Shown: positions 1 through 11,753 of the stretch, piece by piece
Position numbering within the stretch: position 1 is the first letter of the stretch
Layout of the letters: each line of letters begins with the position of its first letter
Program-made: the position numbers and the translations under genes
The notes under the pieces: generated by a model
Seen by the model: only the letters and a program-made list of their open reading frames with translations
What the model was told of the DNA's origin: nothing
The model's database searches: none
Assembly: GCA_902528415.1 (NCBI GenBank)
Contig: CABZSR010000001.1
Span: 114,633 to 178,632, forward strand
Source of the DNA: an uncultured SAR116 cluster alpha proteobacterium
Lineage (GTDB): Bacteria; Pseudomonadota; Alphaproteobacteria; Puniceispirillales; Marisalimonadaceae
Reading direction: 5' to 3'
Length of the DNA stretch: 64,000 bases

Positions 1-359
1 ATAACTTTTCCAAAGTCCATATCTAGTCCTAGAGCTTCCGAGATTGAACAATCTGTGTCTGCAAGCATGTCTATTTTTCCGACCACACTATTTGCTTCAC
101 CCCAGGCACGCATAACATGTGGATCATTAACTGCCATACATGCAACTACAGTTACACCTTTTTTTAAAATTTGTTCATAATTTTTAATATAACTGGGTAA
201 ATGTTTAGCAGAACAAGTAGGAGTAAAAGCACCAGGTAATGCAAAAAGAACTACTTTTTTTGATTTAAAATATTCTTCAGTACTAATATGCTTGACGCCT
301 TCATGATCTTTCAAAAGAAAAGTACCAGATGGGAAACTATCTCCTACACCTATTGACAT
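1..359 (-). CDS. peroxiredoxin, Prx5-type, C-terminus cut by window edge
   Basis: Thiol peroxidase of the Prx5/redoxin branch, expected to reduce hydrogen and organic peroxides using thioredoxin or glutaredoxin. I translated the edge region: the protein starts MSIGVGDSFPSG and reads PGAFTPTCSAKHLP, the family's peroxidatic-cysteine motif, at about residues 43-56. Further on is VTVVACMAVNDPHVMRAWG, also typical of the family. The ATG at 359-357 has a strong AAGGAG ribosome site directly upstream. About 119 residues are visible and the C-terminal part lies before base 1. It is transcribed in the same direction as the thiol-disulfide protein that follows upstream on this strand, so a shared redox role is plausible but is inference. 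Confidence 0.9.
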   Translation of the reverse strand, partial: MSIGVGDSFPSGTFLLKDHEGVKHISTEEYFKSKKVVLFALPGAFTPTCSAKHLPSYIKNYEQILKKGVTVVACMAVNDPHVMRAWGEANSVVGKIDMLADTDCSISEALGLDMDFGKV

Positions 360-420
360 ATAAACTCCTTAATTTTAATAAGTTCATACAATAAACAAAT
401 ATAAATTATTTTAAACTGAT

Positions 421-2385
421 TTATTTAGCTGTATCTAAATATTCTCTAATCACTTTAACGGTTAAAAGCTCAGGAAAAATTTTACCATCAGGTATTAAAG
501 GACTATATATCTCGTTAAAAGGTATTCCATAGCGCCCTTTTAAAGCTAAAAATTGCTTGATTTTTTCATTTGGCTTTGTCCAATCTAATCTTAAAATTAT
601 AACATTATTTTTCTTAAATAGTTCTGAAACTTCTTTGGTATCAATAACAAAAATTTTATTTACCTTACACGTTAAACACCAATCAGCAGTAATATCTACA
701 AAAACAGTTTTACCTTCGTTTACTAATTGATTAGGTAAACTAGAATTACCACTTATATCCCAATTAATTATTGATTTATCAGAGATATTTGTTTCACTAA
801 ATTTGTTAGTATTAATTTGTAATCCCACTAAAACATTAATCAACCATAAAGAGGTTATTAAAAGTAAAAGAGCCATTAGTTTTTTGAAGATTATTAACCA
901 ATTACCAGGCTTGGGAATGAATGATACTATCCTCGGAAAAAAGCCAAATAAAATCAATGGTAGAGACAAGCCAAATCCCATTATTAAAAGGACAGAATAA
1001 ATTTCAATTGTGCTCCCTGACAGAGCAAAACCAATTGCTGTTCCTACTAGTGGGGCTGTACAAGGTGTTGCCAAGAAAGTTAAAAACATTCCTGTTAAAA
1101 AATCACCAAAGAAACCTTCTCCTTTGTAAGAGAAGATTGACAGGAGTTTTGCAGGTAGAAAATAATGGAATATACCTAAAAGATTTAACGCAAAAAAAGA
1201 CGTTAATGCAATCATAAATATAAGGAAATATGGGTTTTGAAATTGTATTCCCCAACCAACAAGATTGCCAGAAGCTTTAATGAAATATGTTATTGTTGCT
1301 AATAAGAAAAATGTAGTCAGAATTCCTAATATATTAAAAAATAATTTTTTATTATAAACTGTTTTGCTCGTAGAACTTAGACTCACAAGTTGTATCATTT
1401 TAAGCGACAATACAGGTAAAACACATGGCATAAAATTCAATATAAACCCACCTATGAAGGCTATAAGTAAAATTTGAAAACCTAAAGGATTATCAATATT
1501 GTTTAAAACATTATTTGTTTTTAATGTTTTCAAGTTACTAATGGATGCTTGATAGCTATAATTATCAGTAAGAAAAGTAAATTTCAAACCAGTAAAATTA
1601 TATTTATTTTTATTGGTGAGATTTATCGATAGATTCAACAAATTTTCTTTCGACGAGTAGTATGGCTTAGAATAAATATGCCCTTTACCATCCTCAATAA
1701 TGATATCATATGGTTTTATATTTAAGTTATTTTCAAAAGTTATTTTTAATTTATTCTCTTCAAAATTAGATGATACTAACTTTAAGTTTTGTTCTGCTAA
1801 TCTTGGCACTTGATTTTTATACTTAATAATTTCTCCTAATTGGATTTTACTTTCATTATCAAGATTGAGTGCATTTAAGTTAAACTTATGAGTTACAGGC
1901 ACACAAATATCTGAGCAAACCTGCGCATTCAATTCCAGAAGACCTGACATAACTTGTTCCTGTTGTTCAAGTATGATTTCTAATGGAAAAATAACTTTTT
2001 TTTCATAACCAAATGTTTCTATACCAAAAAAATCAAATCTTTTCGGATTTGGAAACAGGAGTTTTGCTGATTTAATATTATTGGTATTGTTAAAGTTTAT
2101 TTCAGGAGGTAGACCTGCATCTCCTGGATTTCGCCAATATATTTTCCATTTTGGTAAAAGATTAACCTTTAAGCCAAGTAAAATTTCAGACGGGTTAATT
2201 TCAGATTTTTTTCCAAACAAAAGTTCGAAGTTAACAAATTTGTAATTTTCATTAGTTTCTAAAGTATTATTAGAAGATAAAAAATTTGAGAAACATTTGT
2301 TAATTTTTAAAAAGTTAACAAAAAATAAACAAAAAAAGATTAATACAATTTTTTGATATTTTAAACTCACTACATTATTGTACAT
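421..2385 (-). CDS. dsbD: DsbD/ScsB-type thiol:disulfide interchange protein
   Basis: Carries reducing power from cytoplasmic thioredoxin across the inner membrane to periplasmic proteins. The 654-residue protein has an N-terminal hydrophobic signal, a periplasmic domain (about 30-290) with a CSDIC cysteine pair, a polytopic core (about 300-525) holding the two membrane cysteines in NFMPCVLP and ATPCTAP, and a C-terminal thioredoxin domain with ADWCLTCK. This order matches the DsbD/ScsB family. In this genome it could service c-type cytochrome or CuA assembly for the oxidase operon downstream and the Sox cytochromes; that link is inference. It is divergent from yqgE, separated by 52 bases that must hold both promoters. 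Confidence 0.88.
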   Translation of the reverse strand: MYNNVVSLKYQKIVLIFFCLFFVNFLKINKCFSNFLSSNNTLETNENYKFVNFELLFGKKSEINPSEILLGLKVNLLPKWKIYWRNPGDAGLPPEINFNNTNNIKSAKLLFPNPKRFDFFGIETFGYEKKVIFPLEIILEQQEQVMSGLLELNAQVCSDICVPVTHKFNLNALNLDNESKIQLGEIIKYKNQVPRLAEQNLKLVSSNFEENKLKITFENNLNIKPYDIIIEDGKGHIYSKPYYSSKENLLNLSINLTNKNKYNFTGLKFTFLTDNYSYQASISNLKTLKTNNVLNNIDNPLGFQILLIAFIGGFILNFMPCVLPVLSLKMIQLVSLSSTSKTVYNKKLFFNILGILTTFFLLATITYFIKASGNLVGWGIQFQNPYFLIFMIALTSFFALNLLGIFHYFLPAKLLSIFSYKGEGFFGDFLTGMFLTFLATPCTAPLVGTAIGFALSGSTIEIYSVLLIMGFGLSLPLILFGFFPRIVSFIPKPGNWLIIFKKLMALLLLITSLWLINVLVGLQINTNKFSETNISDKSIINWDISGNSSLPNQLVNEGKTVFVDITADWCLTCKVNKIFVIDTKEVSELFKKNNVIILRLDWTKPNEKIKQFLALKGRYGIPFNEIYSPLIPDGKIFPELLTVKVIREYLDTAK

Positions 2386-2437
2386 TATTTCTTTTCGGTT
2401 ATTATTTATTTGTTAATAATATATTGGAATACAACAT

Positions 2438-2998
2438 ATGGATCAAGAATTGTTAGGTAAACTTTTGATTGCATCTCCAGGACTTGAAGATGTAAGATTT
2501 CAAAATTCAGTTATACTAGTCTGCGAACATACTAATGAAGTTACTATGGGTTTGATTTTAAATAAACCTCTATATAATTTTGACACCTCCCAATTCTTAA
2601 AAAAAATGAAAATAAATAATGACCTCAAAATTAAATCTAATCCAACTTTTTTTGGAGGTCCTGTGCATTTAAATCAAGGTTTTATTATACACTCTAATGA
2701 AAAAAAATATCCTACTTCAGAACACATTCTTGAAGGAGTAATGATTACTAGTTCTGAGGAAATTTTACAAGATATTTCAAAAAATCAATCACCAGAAAAT
2801 GCTAAAATTTTTTTAGGTTGTGCAGTATGGGATAAAGGACAACTAAATAATGAAATGCTTGAAAATTCTTGGATTATTACAAATTCTTCAAAGGAATTAA
2901 TTTTCCATAATGATTTAGAAATATCTTTATGGAAAGATTCACTTAAAAAGATGGGGATTGATCCTAAAAAGCTAGTATCATACTCTGGGAGAGCCTAA
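2438..2998 (+). CDS. yqgE: YqgE/AlgH family protein (UPF0301)
   Basis: A 186-residue member of the conserved YqgE/AlgH family, whose biochemical role is not settled. Recognised by its opening GKLLIASPGLEDVRFQNSVILVCEH, by GLILNKP, by FGGPVHLNQGFIIH and by the C-terminal FLGCAVWDKGQLNNEM segment, all family hallmarks. Length is normal for the family. It stands alone on the + strand and ends 5 bases before the stop of the convergent M16 peptidase gene, so there is no room for a classical terminator between them. Confidence 0.9.
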   Translation: MDQELLGKLLIASPGLEDVRFQNSVILVCEHTNEVTMGLILNKPLYNFDTSQFLKKMKINNDLKIKSNPTFFGGPVHLNQGFIIHSNEKKYPTSEHILEGVMITSSEEILQDISKNQSPENAKIFLGCAVWDKGQLNNEMLENSWIITNSSKELIFHNDLEISLWKDSLKKMGIDPKKLVSYSGRA

Positions 2999-3003
2999 AC
3001 AAT

Positions 3004-4260
3004 CTAATTAAGCAAATTACCGACGTTTAATTTCTTTAATGATGACGCATCTGGACCTATTACAGATAGGACTGGTTTTGCTGAAACAAACAACTTTTCT
3101 ACAACATCATAGATAGAAGTAATAGATATACTTTCAATTTTTTTTATCACTTCATTAGTTTCTATAAGTTTCCCAAAATTAATTATACTTTTTGCATAAT
3201 ATTCAGCTCGTGCACTGTTACTTTCTTGCGCCATAATAAAACCTGAACGCATTTGAGCTTTTGCTCTAGTTAATTCATCATTAGTAATAGAGTTTTTGAT
3301 ATTTTTCCATTCGTTTAAACTTGCTTCAAGTAATTCATTTAAATCATTTGGTGAAGTGCCTGCATAAAATCCAAACACTCCTGAGGAATTTTGCATTTGT
3401 GTAAAAGAAAAAATAGAATAACATAATCCTCTTTTTTCTCTTATTTCTTGGAATAACCTTGATGACATACCACCACCTAGTATAATAGTGAGTGCACGTA
3501 ACGAATAACGATCAATATCAGTATTTTTAACACCCTCAATACCAAAAACTAATTGTGTTTGTTCTAAATCTCTATCTTCTCCACAAAAACCTGAATTCCA
3601 TCTTGATAAATTTTTTCTGTATTTAAAAATATTTTTTATATTTGAAAATTTTTCTTCCACAGTTCTAAAAAACCAATCTCTATCTATATTACCAGACGAG
3701 GCAACAACCATATTTTCTGGGGCATAATTAGCTTTCAAAAATGATTTTAAATCACATTGTTGAAAATTACTTACAGTCTCTCTTGTTCCAAGAATTGGCC
3801 TGCCTATAGATTGATTTTTAAAAGCTGTTGAAGTAAAATTTTCAAATACCTTATCATCTGGAGCGTCGTATGACTGACCTATCTCTGAAATAATAACCCC
3901 GCGTTCCCTTTCAATTTCCTCTACTGGAAAAGTAGAGTTTTTAATTATGTCAGATAAAATATCAATACCAAGATTTGTGTCCTCTTTTAACACTTTTAAA
4001 TAATAAGCTGTGACTTCTTTACTTGTGTATGCATTAATATCGCCACCAACATCTTCTATTTCTCTAGCTATTTTTTCCGCATTTCTGTTTTCGGTTCCTT
4101 TAAATGCCATATGTTCTAGCATATGTGCTATTCCACATTCATCCTTTGCCTCTTGCGCACTTCCAGATCCAATATAAACTCCAACTGAAGTACTATGAAC
4201 ATCCATCTGGTCATGCAATAATGTAAGGCCACTATCTAAGATTTTGAATTCTACATCCAT
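3004..4260 (-). CDS. M16 family zinc peptidase (processing-peptidase-like)
   Basis: Zinc metallopeptidase related to mitochondrial processing peptidase beta and to the bacterial peptidases that sit beside thrC in many alphaproteobacteria. The inverted zinc motif HMLEH lies at residues 46-50, and the third ligand Glu falls at residue 126 in ERGVIISEIG, giving the expected HxxEH-x76-E spacing. The C-terminal half carries GGGMSSRLFQEIREKRGLCYS, the conserved R/Y region of M16 enzymes. Length 418 is typical for a single-chain bacterial M16B protein. Its start codon shares one base with the stop of thrC (TGATG), so the two are translationally coupled. Natural substrates cannot be read from sequence. 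Confidence 0.9.
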   Translation of the reverse strand: MDVEFKILDSGLTLLHDQMDVHSTSVGVYIGSGSAQEAKDECGIAHMLEHMAFKGTENRNAEKIAREIEDVGGDINAYTSKEVTAYYLKVLKEDTNLGIDILSDIIKNSTFPVEEIERERGVIISEIGQSYDAPDDKVFENFTSTAFKNQSIGRPILGTRETVSNFQQCDLKSFLKANYAPENMVVASSGNIDRDWFFRTVEEKFSNIKNIFKYRKNLSRWNSGFCGEDRDLEQTQLVFGIEGVKNTDIDRYSLRALTIILGGGMSSRLFQEIREKRGLCYSIFSFTQMQNSSGVFGFYAGTSPNDLNELLEASLNEWKNIKNSITNDELTRAKAQMRSGFIMAQESNSARAEYYAKSIINFGKLIETNEVIKKIESISITSIYDVVEKLFVSAKPVLSVIGPDASSLKKLNVGNLLN

Positions 4261-5675
4261 CAGTTTCTCATATTAGATTTAATAAAATTTTGAACATCAT
4301 TTATGCTTGGATCCATTATATTAAAATATTCTTTACTGCTCATTATATTTTCCAAATGAAAAGGCTTTTTTGGCATTATATTTATACTTTTACTAATTAT
4401 CTCTGGAAACTTAGCCGGATGAGCACATGCAAGTGAAATTACTGACATATCTTTTGATATAATATTATTATCAAGTGCTTTTTGAGCTGCTCCATATCCA
4501 ATTGCACTATGAGGGTCAAGAATGTAATTATAGTCTGTATAAACTTTGTTTATTATCTCTAAAGTTTCCTCGTCTGAAATCATATATGCAGAAAATAAAT
4601 TAGTAATTTTTTGAAGTTGATTTTTTGTGATTTCAAAATTACCCTTATTTTTGAACTCTTTCATTTGTTGCTTAACTTTATCTGTATCTCTTTCGTTTAT
4701 CTCGTATAAGAGCCTTTCAAAATTACTAGAAACTTGTATATCCATACTCGGACTATATGAAGGAAGCACATTTTTTCTTTCCATTAATCCATTATTGAAG
4801 AACCTTGTTAATATATCGTTCTGATTTGATCCACATATTAATTTTGATATAGGCAAACCAATTTTTTGGGCCATCCATCCTGCTAATATGTTCCCAAAAT
4901 TACCTGTAGGAACTGAGAATACAATCTCTTTATTTGGCACACCTATTTTTAAAGCAGAGTAAAAATAATATACAATTTGAGGTAAAAGTCTTACCCAGTT
5001 AATAGAGTTTATAGCAGACAATGAAGTTTCGTCTTTAAATTTCAAGTCTTCAAAACAATCTTTTACTATTTCCTGACACCCATCAAAATCTGTTTTAACC
5101 GATAAAGCGTAAGCTCCTCTTTTATTAATCCAAGTCATCTGCTTTTGTTGAACACTTGAAACTCTTTGATGTGGAAAGAGTATAAAAATATCTATATTTT
5201 CTTTACCCTTGAAAGCCTCTAAAGCAGCGGATCCTGTATCACCACTAGTAGCACCCAAAATTACACCCTTTTGAGCTCTTTTGTTTAGTGCTTGATTAAA
5301 AGCTCTAGCTAAAAACTGCATGGCATAGTCTTTAAAAGCAAAGGTTGGACCCTGGAACAGTTCAAGCACGTGTAAGTTCTTATTAAGTTGATATAAGGGT
5401 GCAACATCTTTGTTAAATACAGTGTAGGTATCTTTGGAGATGTTTAATAATTCGTTTTCACTTAAACAAGGTTCTACGAAAGGTCTTATAATTTTAGCTG
5501 ATAATTCCGCATAATTTAAATGCTTCATTTCATTTAAGTCAGAATGGCTAAATTGTGGCCATTCTTCTGGCATAAACAAACCTCCGTCCCTAGCTAAACC
5601 TGACAAAAGAACGTCTTCATAAGAAAGGGATGATTCTCCACCTCTTGTACTTGTATATTTAATCGAATTACTCAT
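4260..5675 (-). CDS. thrC: threonine synthase
   Basis: Converts O-phospho-L-homoserine to L-threonine with pyridoxal phosphate. The 471-residue length and sequence match the long bacterial/fungal class. The PLP lysine is K115 in GPTFAFKDYAMQ, and the phosphate-binding loop is visible as GATSGDTGSAALEAF; the N-terminus YTSTRGG is also typical. The start ATG overlaps the end of the SURF1 gene by 8 bases (ATGAGTAA) and the stop overlaps the M16 peptidase start by one base, so it is part of the long minus-strand operon that begins at ctaC. The SURF1-thrC-M16 order is a known alphaproteobacterial arrangement with no obvious metabolic logic. Confidence 0.95.
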   Translation of the reverse strand: MSNSIKYTSTRGGESSLSYEDVLLSGLARDGGLFMPEEWPQFSHSDLNEMKHLNYAELSAKIIRPFVEPCLSENELLNISKDTYTVFNKDVAPLYQLNKNLHVLELFQGPTFAFKDYAMQFLARAFNQALNKRAQKGVILGATSGDTGSAALEAFKGKENIDIFILFPHQRVSSVQQKQMTWINKRGAYALSVKTDFDGCQEIVKDCFEDLKFKDETSLSAINSINWVRLLPQIVYYFYSALKIGVPNKEIVFSVPTGNFGNILAGWMAQKIGLPISKLICGSNQNDILTRFFNNGLMERKNVLPSYSPSMDIQVSSNFERLLYEINERDTDKVKQQMKEFKNKGNFEITKNQLQKITNLFSAYMISDEETLEIINKVYTDYNYILDPHSAIGYGAAQKALDNNIISKDMSVISLACAHPAKFPEIISKSINIMPKKPFHLENIMSSKEYFNIMDPSINDVQNFIKSNMRN

Positions 5676-6411
5676 TGTTGTCTTTCTTTTTGAAACTTAA
5701 TCTACCAGAAGACACGTGATACGAGAAATATACAAATAACAAAGACAAAGCCAAGCCATACCAGGTGACAGCATATGATAGGTGTTGATTCCTTAATTTT
5801 GGTTTACCTGTAACTCCTATTGGAAGAGTTAGCTTTTCTCCTTGTCGAAGAGCATCTATGTAATAATTATTTATAACTTGATTTGAAGCTAAATTTAAAA
5901 AGTTAATAATTTCATTTGGCTTTATTGTAAACCAAAAACCATTCTTGCCGTCATTTTCAGGAACGAAGTAACCTTTTTTTTGTGGATACCTTATTATTCC
6001 TTTTAATAAAACTTCCCCCTCGACCAAACTAAATTTTCTCTTTTTGGGATTTTTGTAGCCTTCAGATACCCAACCTCTATTGATAAGTATTATTTTATTA
6101 TTTCTAAGTTTCAATGGTGTAATAACATGAAACCCTGCATTACCCTCAAAAGTTTTACCTGTAATATATGTTTCTTCTTTATGTAAAAATAATCCTGAAA
6201 CTTCTATAGATTTAAATTCTTTTATTTTTGGTGAGTCTAATTCTGAGGGATTTTTAATTGGATTTGACTGGCTTTCAGTAACATATCTTTCTATCAATGC
6301 TTCCTTCCAAAATAATCTCTTAACTTGCCATGTACCGAAAGTAAATAAAATAGCAAAAATTATTATAGAGAATATTGATGGCCAAAGCATTGGCTTAAAA
6401 TAGATATTCAT
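5668..6411 (-). CDS. surf1: SURF1 family cytochrome oxidase assembly protein
   Basis: Inner-membrane assembly factor implicated in heme a insertion into cytochrome oxidase subunit I. The 247-residue protein has the SURF1 layout: one membrane helix near the N-terminus (about 10-28, followed by FGTWQVKRLFWKEALI), a periplasmic domain with GFHVITPLKL and ILINRGWV, and a second helix near the C-terminus (about 213-233) after HLSYAVTWYGLALSL. It lies directly downstream of the oxidase subunit III gene and overlaps thrC, which fits its role as the last assembly gene of the cta operon. Confidence 0.9.
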   Translation of the reverse strand: MNIYFKPMLWPSIFSIIIFAILFTFGTWQVKRLFWKEALIERYVTESQSNPIKNPSELDSPKIKEFKSIEVSGLFLHKEETYITGKTFEGNAGFHVITPLKLRNNKIILINRGWVSEGYKNPKKRKFSLVEGEVLLKGIIRYPQKKGYFVPENDGKNGFWFTIKPNEIINFLNLASNQVINNYYIDALRQGEKLTLPIGVTGKPKLRNQHLSYAVTWYGLALSLLFVYFSYHVSSGRLSFKKKDNNE

Positions 6412-6459
6412 GAGTTATATATAAGCTCCAATTTATTTAACAAGTATGATCTATACTTA

Positions 6460-7245
6460 TTAGCCACCCCACCAATATATACAAACAAATAAAAATAACC
6501 AAACCACATCTACAAAATGCCAATACCACGCAGCAGCTTCAAACCCAAAATGGTGATCAGGAGTGAAGTGGCCCTTTACACCTCTAAATAAACACACCGT
6601 TAGAAATATTGTACCTACAAGAACATGAAACCCATGAAATCCAGTAGCCATGTAAAACGTAGAAGCATAAATACCATCAGTAAAGGAGAACGCTGCATGA
6701 TCATACTCATATGCTTGAAGTACTGTAAATAATGCTCCCAACAACACTGTTAAAACAAGACCAATTATAAAGTCTTTTCTATTGTTGTGCTGTAATGCGT
6801 GGTGTGACCATGTAACTGTACAACCGGATAAAAGAAGTATAAGAGTATTCATGAGCGGTAGATCAAAAGGGTCAAAGGTAACAATACCTTCTGGAGGCCA
6901 AACACCTGTATCAGGATATAAACTTGAATCAAAAAAGGCCCAAAAAAAAGCAACAAAGAACATAACTTCAGAACATATGAAAAAAATCATACCATAACGC
7001 ATACCCAATTGAACTATTGGTGTATGATGGCCTTGATATTCAGCTTCTCTTACAACGTCTCTCCACCACAGGAACATTGTAAGTAATACCATTATCCCAC
7101 CAGCTATCATAACATACAAACTGTATGGATAGTCATGCATAAACAAGGTTAATCCTAAAACAAGAGTAAAACCTGATGCAGCTCCTAAGGCAGGCCATGG
7201 GCTAGGTTCAACTAAATGATACTGATGCTTTTGTTCGCCACTCAT
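6460..7245 (-). CDS. ctaE: cytochrome c oxidase subunit III
   Basis: Third core subunit of the aa3-type terminal oxidase in the inner membrane. The 261-residue protein shows the mitochondrial-like seven-helix pattern: HDYPYSLYVMIAGG, the long EGHHTPIVQ-like loop (YQGHHTPIVQLGMRYGM), FFWAFFDSSLYP, WSHHALQHNNR, the FYMATGFHGFHVLVGT signature, and a C-terminal AAAWYWHFVDVVWLFLFVCIYWWGG. It has a GGAGAA ribosome site. It sits between ctaG and SURF1 in the oxidase operon. Identification is secure because nearly every conserved helix motif is present. Confidence 0.97.
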   Translation of the reverse strand: MSGEQKHQYHLVEPSPWPALGAASGFTLVLGLTLFMHDYPYSLYVMIAGGIMVLLTMFLWWRDVVREAEYQGHHTPIVQLGMRYGMIFFICSEVMFFVAFFWAFFDSSLYPDTGVWPPEGIVTFDPFDLPLMNTLILLLSGCTVTWSHHALQHNNRKDFIIGLVLTVLLGALFTVLQAYEYDHAAFSFTDGIYASTFYMATGFHGFHVLVGTIFLTVCLFRGVKGHFTPDHHFGFEAAAWYWHFVDVVWLFLFVCIYWWGG

Positions 7246-7299
7246 ATTTTTCTCCTCAGCAATATCATAGAATTAAAAAAGCGATCAATCATAAATATA

Positions 7300-7893
7300 T
7301 TACAAATTATTGACTAAATTAAAATTATTTTTTGAATTTTTAACTTGTTTTTCATATTTTTTAAAAAAAGTATAAGACAAAGTTATTTCACTAAGATTTT
7401 TTAAACTTTCGTCACTATCAACCATAGGATCAATATAAAACACCACTGGCATTTTTACCTTTTCACCTGGTAATAACGTCTGCTCAACAAAGCAAAAACA
7501 GTCAATTTTCATAAATATGGAACCAGCTTTTGGGGGAGAAACATTATAAGTTGCTGTTCCAACGATTGTTTTGTCTGACAAATTTTTAGCAGTATAATAA
7601 ATGATTTTTTCGACGCCAGGTTGTACTAATATTTCATCTTTAGGTGCTAGAAATTCCCAATTCAAACTACTATTCACGTTTGCATCAAATCTAACTTGAA
7701 TATTTTTATAATTACCTTTTGAGCCTGGAGCAAGAGATGATTTTTGAGTTGTACCACCATAACCAGTAACCCTACAAAATAAATCATAAAGTGGAACAGA
7801 TGCATAAGATATCCCAATCATTAAAAAAACAAAAATAGTTATCTTAATCAATAATCTGTAATTTTTAATATTAATATTATCAAATTGTGACAT
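7300..7893 (-). CDS. ctaG: cytochrome c oxidase assembly protein CtaG/Cox11
   Basis: Copper chaperone that delivers CuB to subunit I. The 197-residue protein has a single N-terminal transmembrane anchor (about 13-33) and a periplasmic domain. The copper site is visible as KIDCFCFVEQTL, the Cox11 CxCF motif; upstream YASVPLYDLFCRVTGYGGTTQ is the usual conserved segment after the helix, and PVVFYIDP and ITLSYTFF close the domain. The gene begins two bases after the stop of the small membrane gene at 7896-8036. Confidence 0.95.
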   Translation of the reverse strand: MSQFDNINIKNYRLLIKITIFVFLMIGISYASVPLYDLFCRVTGYGGTTQKSSLAPGSKGNYKNIQVRFDANVNSSLNWEFLAPKDEILVQPGVEKIIYYTAKNLSDKTIVGTATYNVSPPKAGSIFMKIDCFCFVEQTLLPGEKVKMPVVFYIDPMVDSDESLKNLSEITLSYTFFKKYEKQVKNSKNNFNLVNNL

Positions 7894-7895
7894 TT

Positions 7896-8036
7896 TTAAT
7901 CAGTTATATTCATTCGTAATATAGTTATTAGAAAAAACAAAGTTGCAAGACTAATAATTATTAGAAGTACAGCCATGTTTTTAGATTTTTTGTTTTCATA
8001 CAAGGCCTCAACATTTTTGGGTTTTTCGTTTTTCAA
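7896..8036 (-). CDS. 46-residue CoxF-like single-span membrane protein
   Basis: A short gene found by translating the gap between ctaB and ctaG. It starts at a TTG (8036-8034) preceded by AGAGGT with five-base spacing and stops with TAA at 7898-7896, two bases before the ctaG start. The product has a charged N-terminus (MKNEKPKNVEALYENKKSKN) then one hydrophobic helix ending LFFLITILRMNITD. Alphaproteobacterial oxidase operons typically carry a tiny protein at exactly this place (CoxF or cytochrome oxidase small assembly protein) ending in a very similar LFY-ITIVRM pattern. Position, size and helix pattern agree. The function, probable oxidase assembly, is inferred from the family and location. 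Confidence 0.8.
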   Translation of the reverse strand: MKNEKPKNVEALYENKKSKNMAVLLIIISLATLFFLITILRMNITD

Positions 8037-8046
8037 ATAAACCTCT

Positions 8047-8967
8047 TTAAAAACTTTGATAATATTTATCGATGCATATAGTTAAAAAAAGAAAAAACAA
8101 ATAAAAAATAGAGTATAAAAACAAATTTTTTGCAGAATAAACTTTATCATTTGTAAGAAGAAAAGTGCGTCTTAAAAACTCAAGTCCAAGGATAATTGAT
8201 ACTATAATGTAGATATGAGAAGAATAACCCAGTATAAAAGGTAACGTTGAAAATGGTACTAAAGCTAATACGTAGTATAATATATATTTTTTAGTTATTT
8301 TTTCTCCATGGACAATGGGTAACATGGGTATTTTAGCTAATTGATAATCTTTTTGTCTTAAAAGTGCCAAAGCCCAAAAATGTGGTGGTGTCCACAAGAA
8401 TATTATTCCAAAAAGTAACAAAGGCTCTGCAGAAAAACTACCTTCTACAAGAGAGAAACCTATTACAGGAGGAAATGCCCCCGCAGCACCTCCAATTACA
8501 ATATTTTGATATGTATATCTCTTAAGATATACAGTGTAAAATACAGCATAAAATAATATCGTAAATGCTAGTAAAAAAGAAGAAACCCAATTGATTGCCA
8601 ACCCTAGGATTACAATAGAAATTAAAGATGCAACAATCCCAAATGTAAAAGCTTCTGATGGTTTAATTCTTTTTGAAGGTACAGGCCTATTTTTAGTCCT
8701 ATCCATCACACTATCTATATCTCTTTCATACCACTGATTTAGAGCCCCAGATGCACCAGCACCTAGAGCAATTGCAAAAAGACCTATAGCTGCTAAAATT
8801 GGATTTAACTCAAACATACTGTCATGAGAAGCAGAGAAATAACCCACAAAAGCTGTAAAAACAACTAAAGACATAACTCTGGGCTTCATTAAGACAAAGT
8901 AATCAATTGGAGAGCTGTTAAACCTGTTTTCAGAACTTAATTCATTGATATATGTTTTAGTATTCAA
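8047..8967 (-). CDS. ctaB: protoheme IX farnesyltransferase (heme o synthase)
   Basis: Attaches a farnesyl group to heme b to give heme o, the precursor of heme a for this operon's oxidase. The 306-residue UbiA-superfamily protein has the first prenyl-diphosphate motif NQWYERDIDSVMDRTKNRPVPS around residues 78-99, GGAAGAFPPVIGFS in the middle, and LWTPPHFWALALLRQKDYQLAKIPMLPIVHGE, the CtaB-specific second motif. Around nine membrane spans are apparent. It lies between subunit I and the small CoxF-like gene, the standard alphaproteobacterial position. Confidence 0.96.
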   Translation of the reverse strand: MNTKTYINELSSENRFNSSPIDYFVLMKPRVMSLVVFTAFVGYFSASHDSMFELNPILAAIGLFAIALGAGASGALNQWYERDIDSVMDRTKNRPVPSKRIKPSEAFTFGIVASLISIVILGLAINWVSSFLLAFTILFYAVFYTVYLKRYTYQNIVIGGAAGAFPPVIGFSLVEGSFSAEPLLLFGIIFLWTPPHFWALALLRQKDYQLAKIPMLPIVHGEKITKKYILYYVLALVPFSTLPFILGYSSHIYIIVSIILGLEFLRRTFLLTNDKVYSAKNLFLYSIFYLFFLFLTICIDKYYQSF

Positions 8968-8992
8968 AATAACTTATCTCACTTTATTCAAA

Positions 8993-11484
<2,492 letters not shown>

Positions 11485-11753
11485 TTTGTTTGCTCCTCTA
11501 ACTTTACCTTGAAATATTATTATTTTAGAAAAGAATTTGATTTTAAATTTAAAACGATTTTGATATTGTTATATTTAACTATTACTTAAAACTTTTTTGA
11601 CAAAAATACTAGATGTAAAAACAAAAAATTTTAATTATTTAAGAAAAATACTCATATAATTAAAAAAAAAAACTTTATTTGTAGTTTGACCTTGCGGAAA
11701 ATGTTTTATATTGCCATTTTATAAATAAAAATTAATAAAATGAGTTGCAAAAT
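11485..11753. promoter_or_regulatory. divergent ctaC/tldD intergenic region
   Basis: Very AT-rich non-coding stretch between the oxidase operon (-) and tldD (+). On + a TTGACC (11686-11691) is followed 15 bases later by TATATT (11707-11712), a weak sigma70-like pair for tldD with short spacing. On - a TTGTCA lies near 11618, but I see no convincing -10 partner. No strong inverted repeat or riboswitch-like structure stood out. The promoter placement is a guess from consensus only. Confidence 0.3.

Noticed and set aside
921..1217. 98-residue frame on + inside dsbD
   Set aside because: Antisense to the membrane core of DsbD, with no independent evidence.
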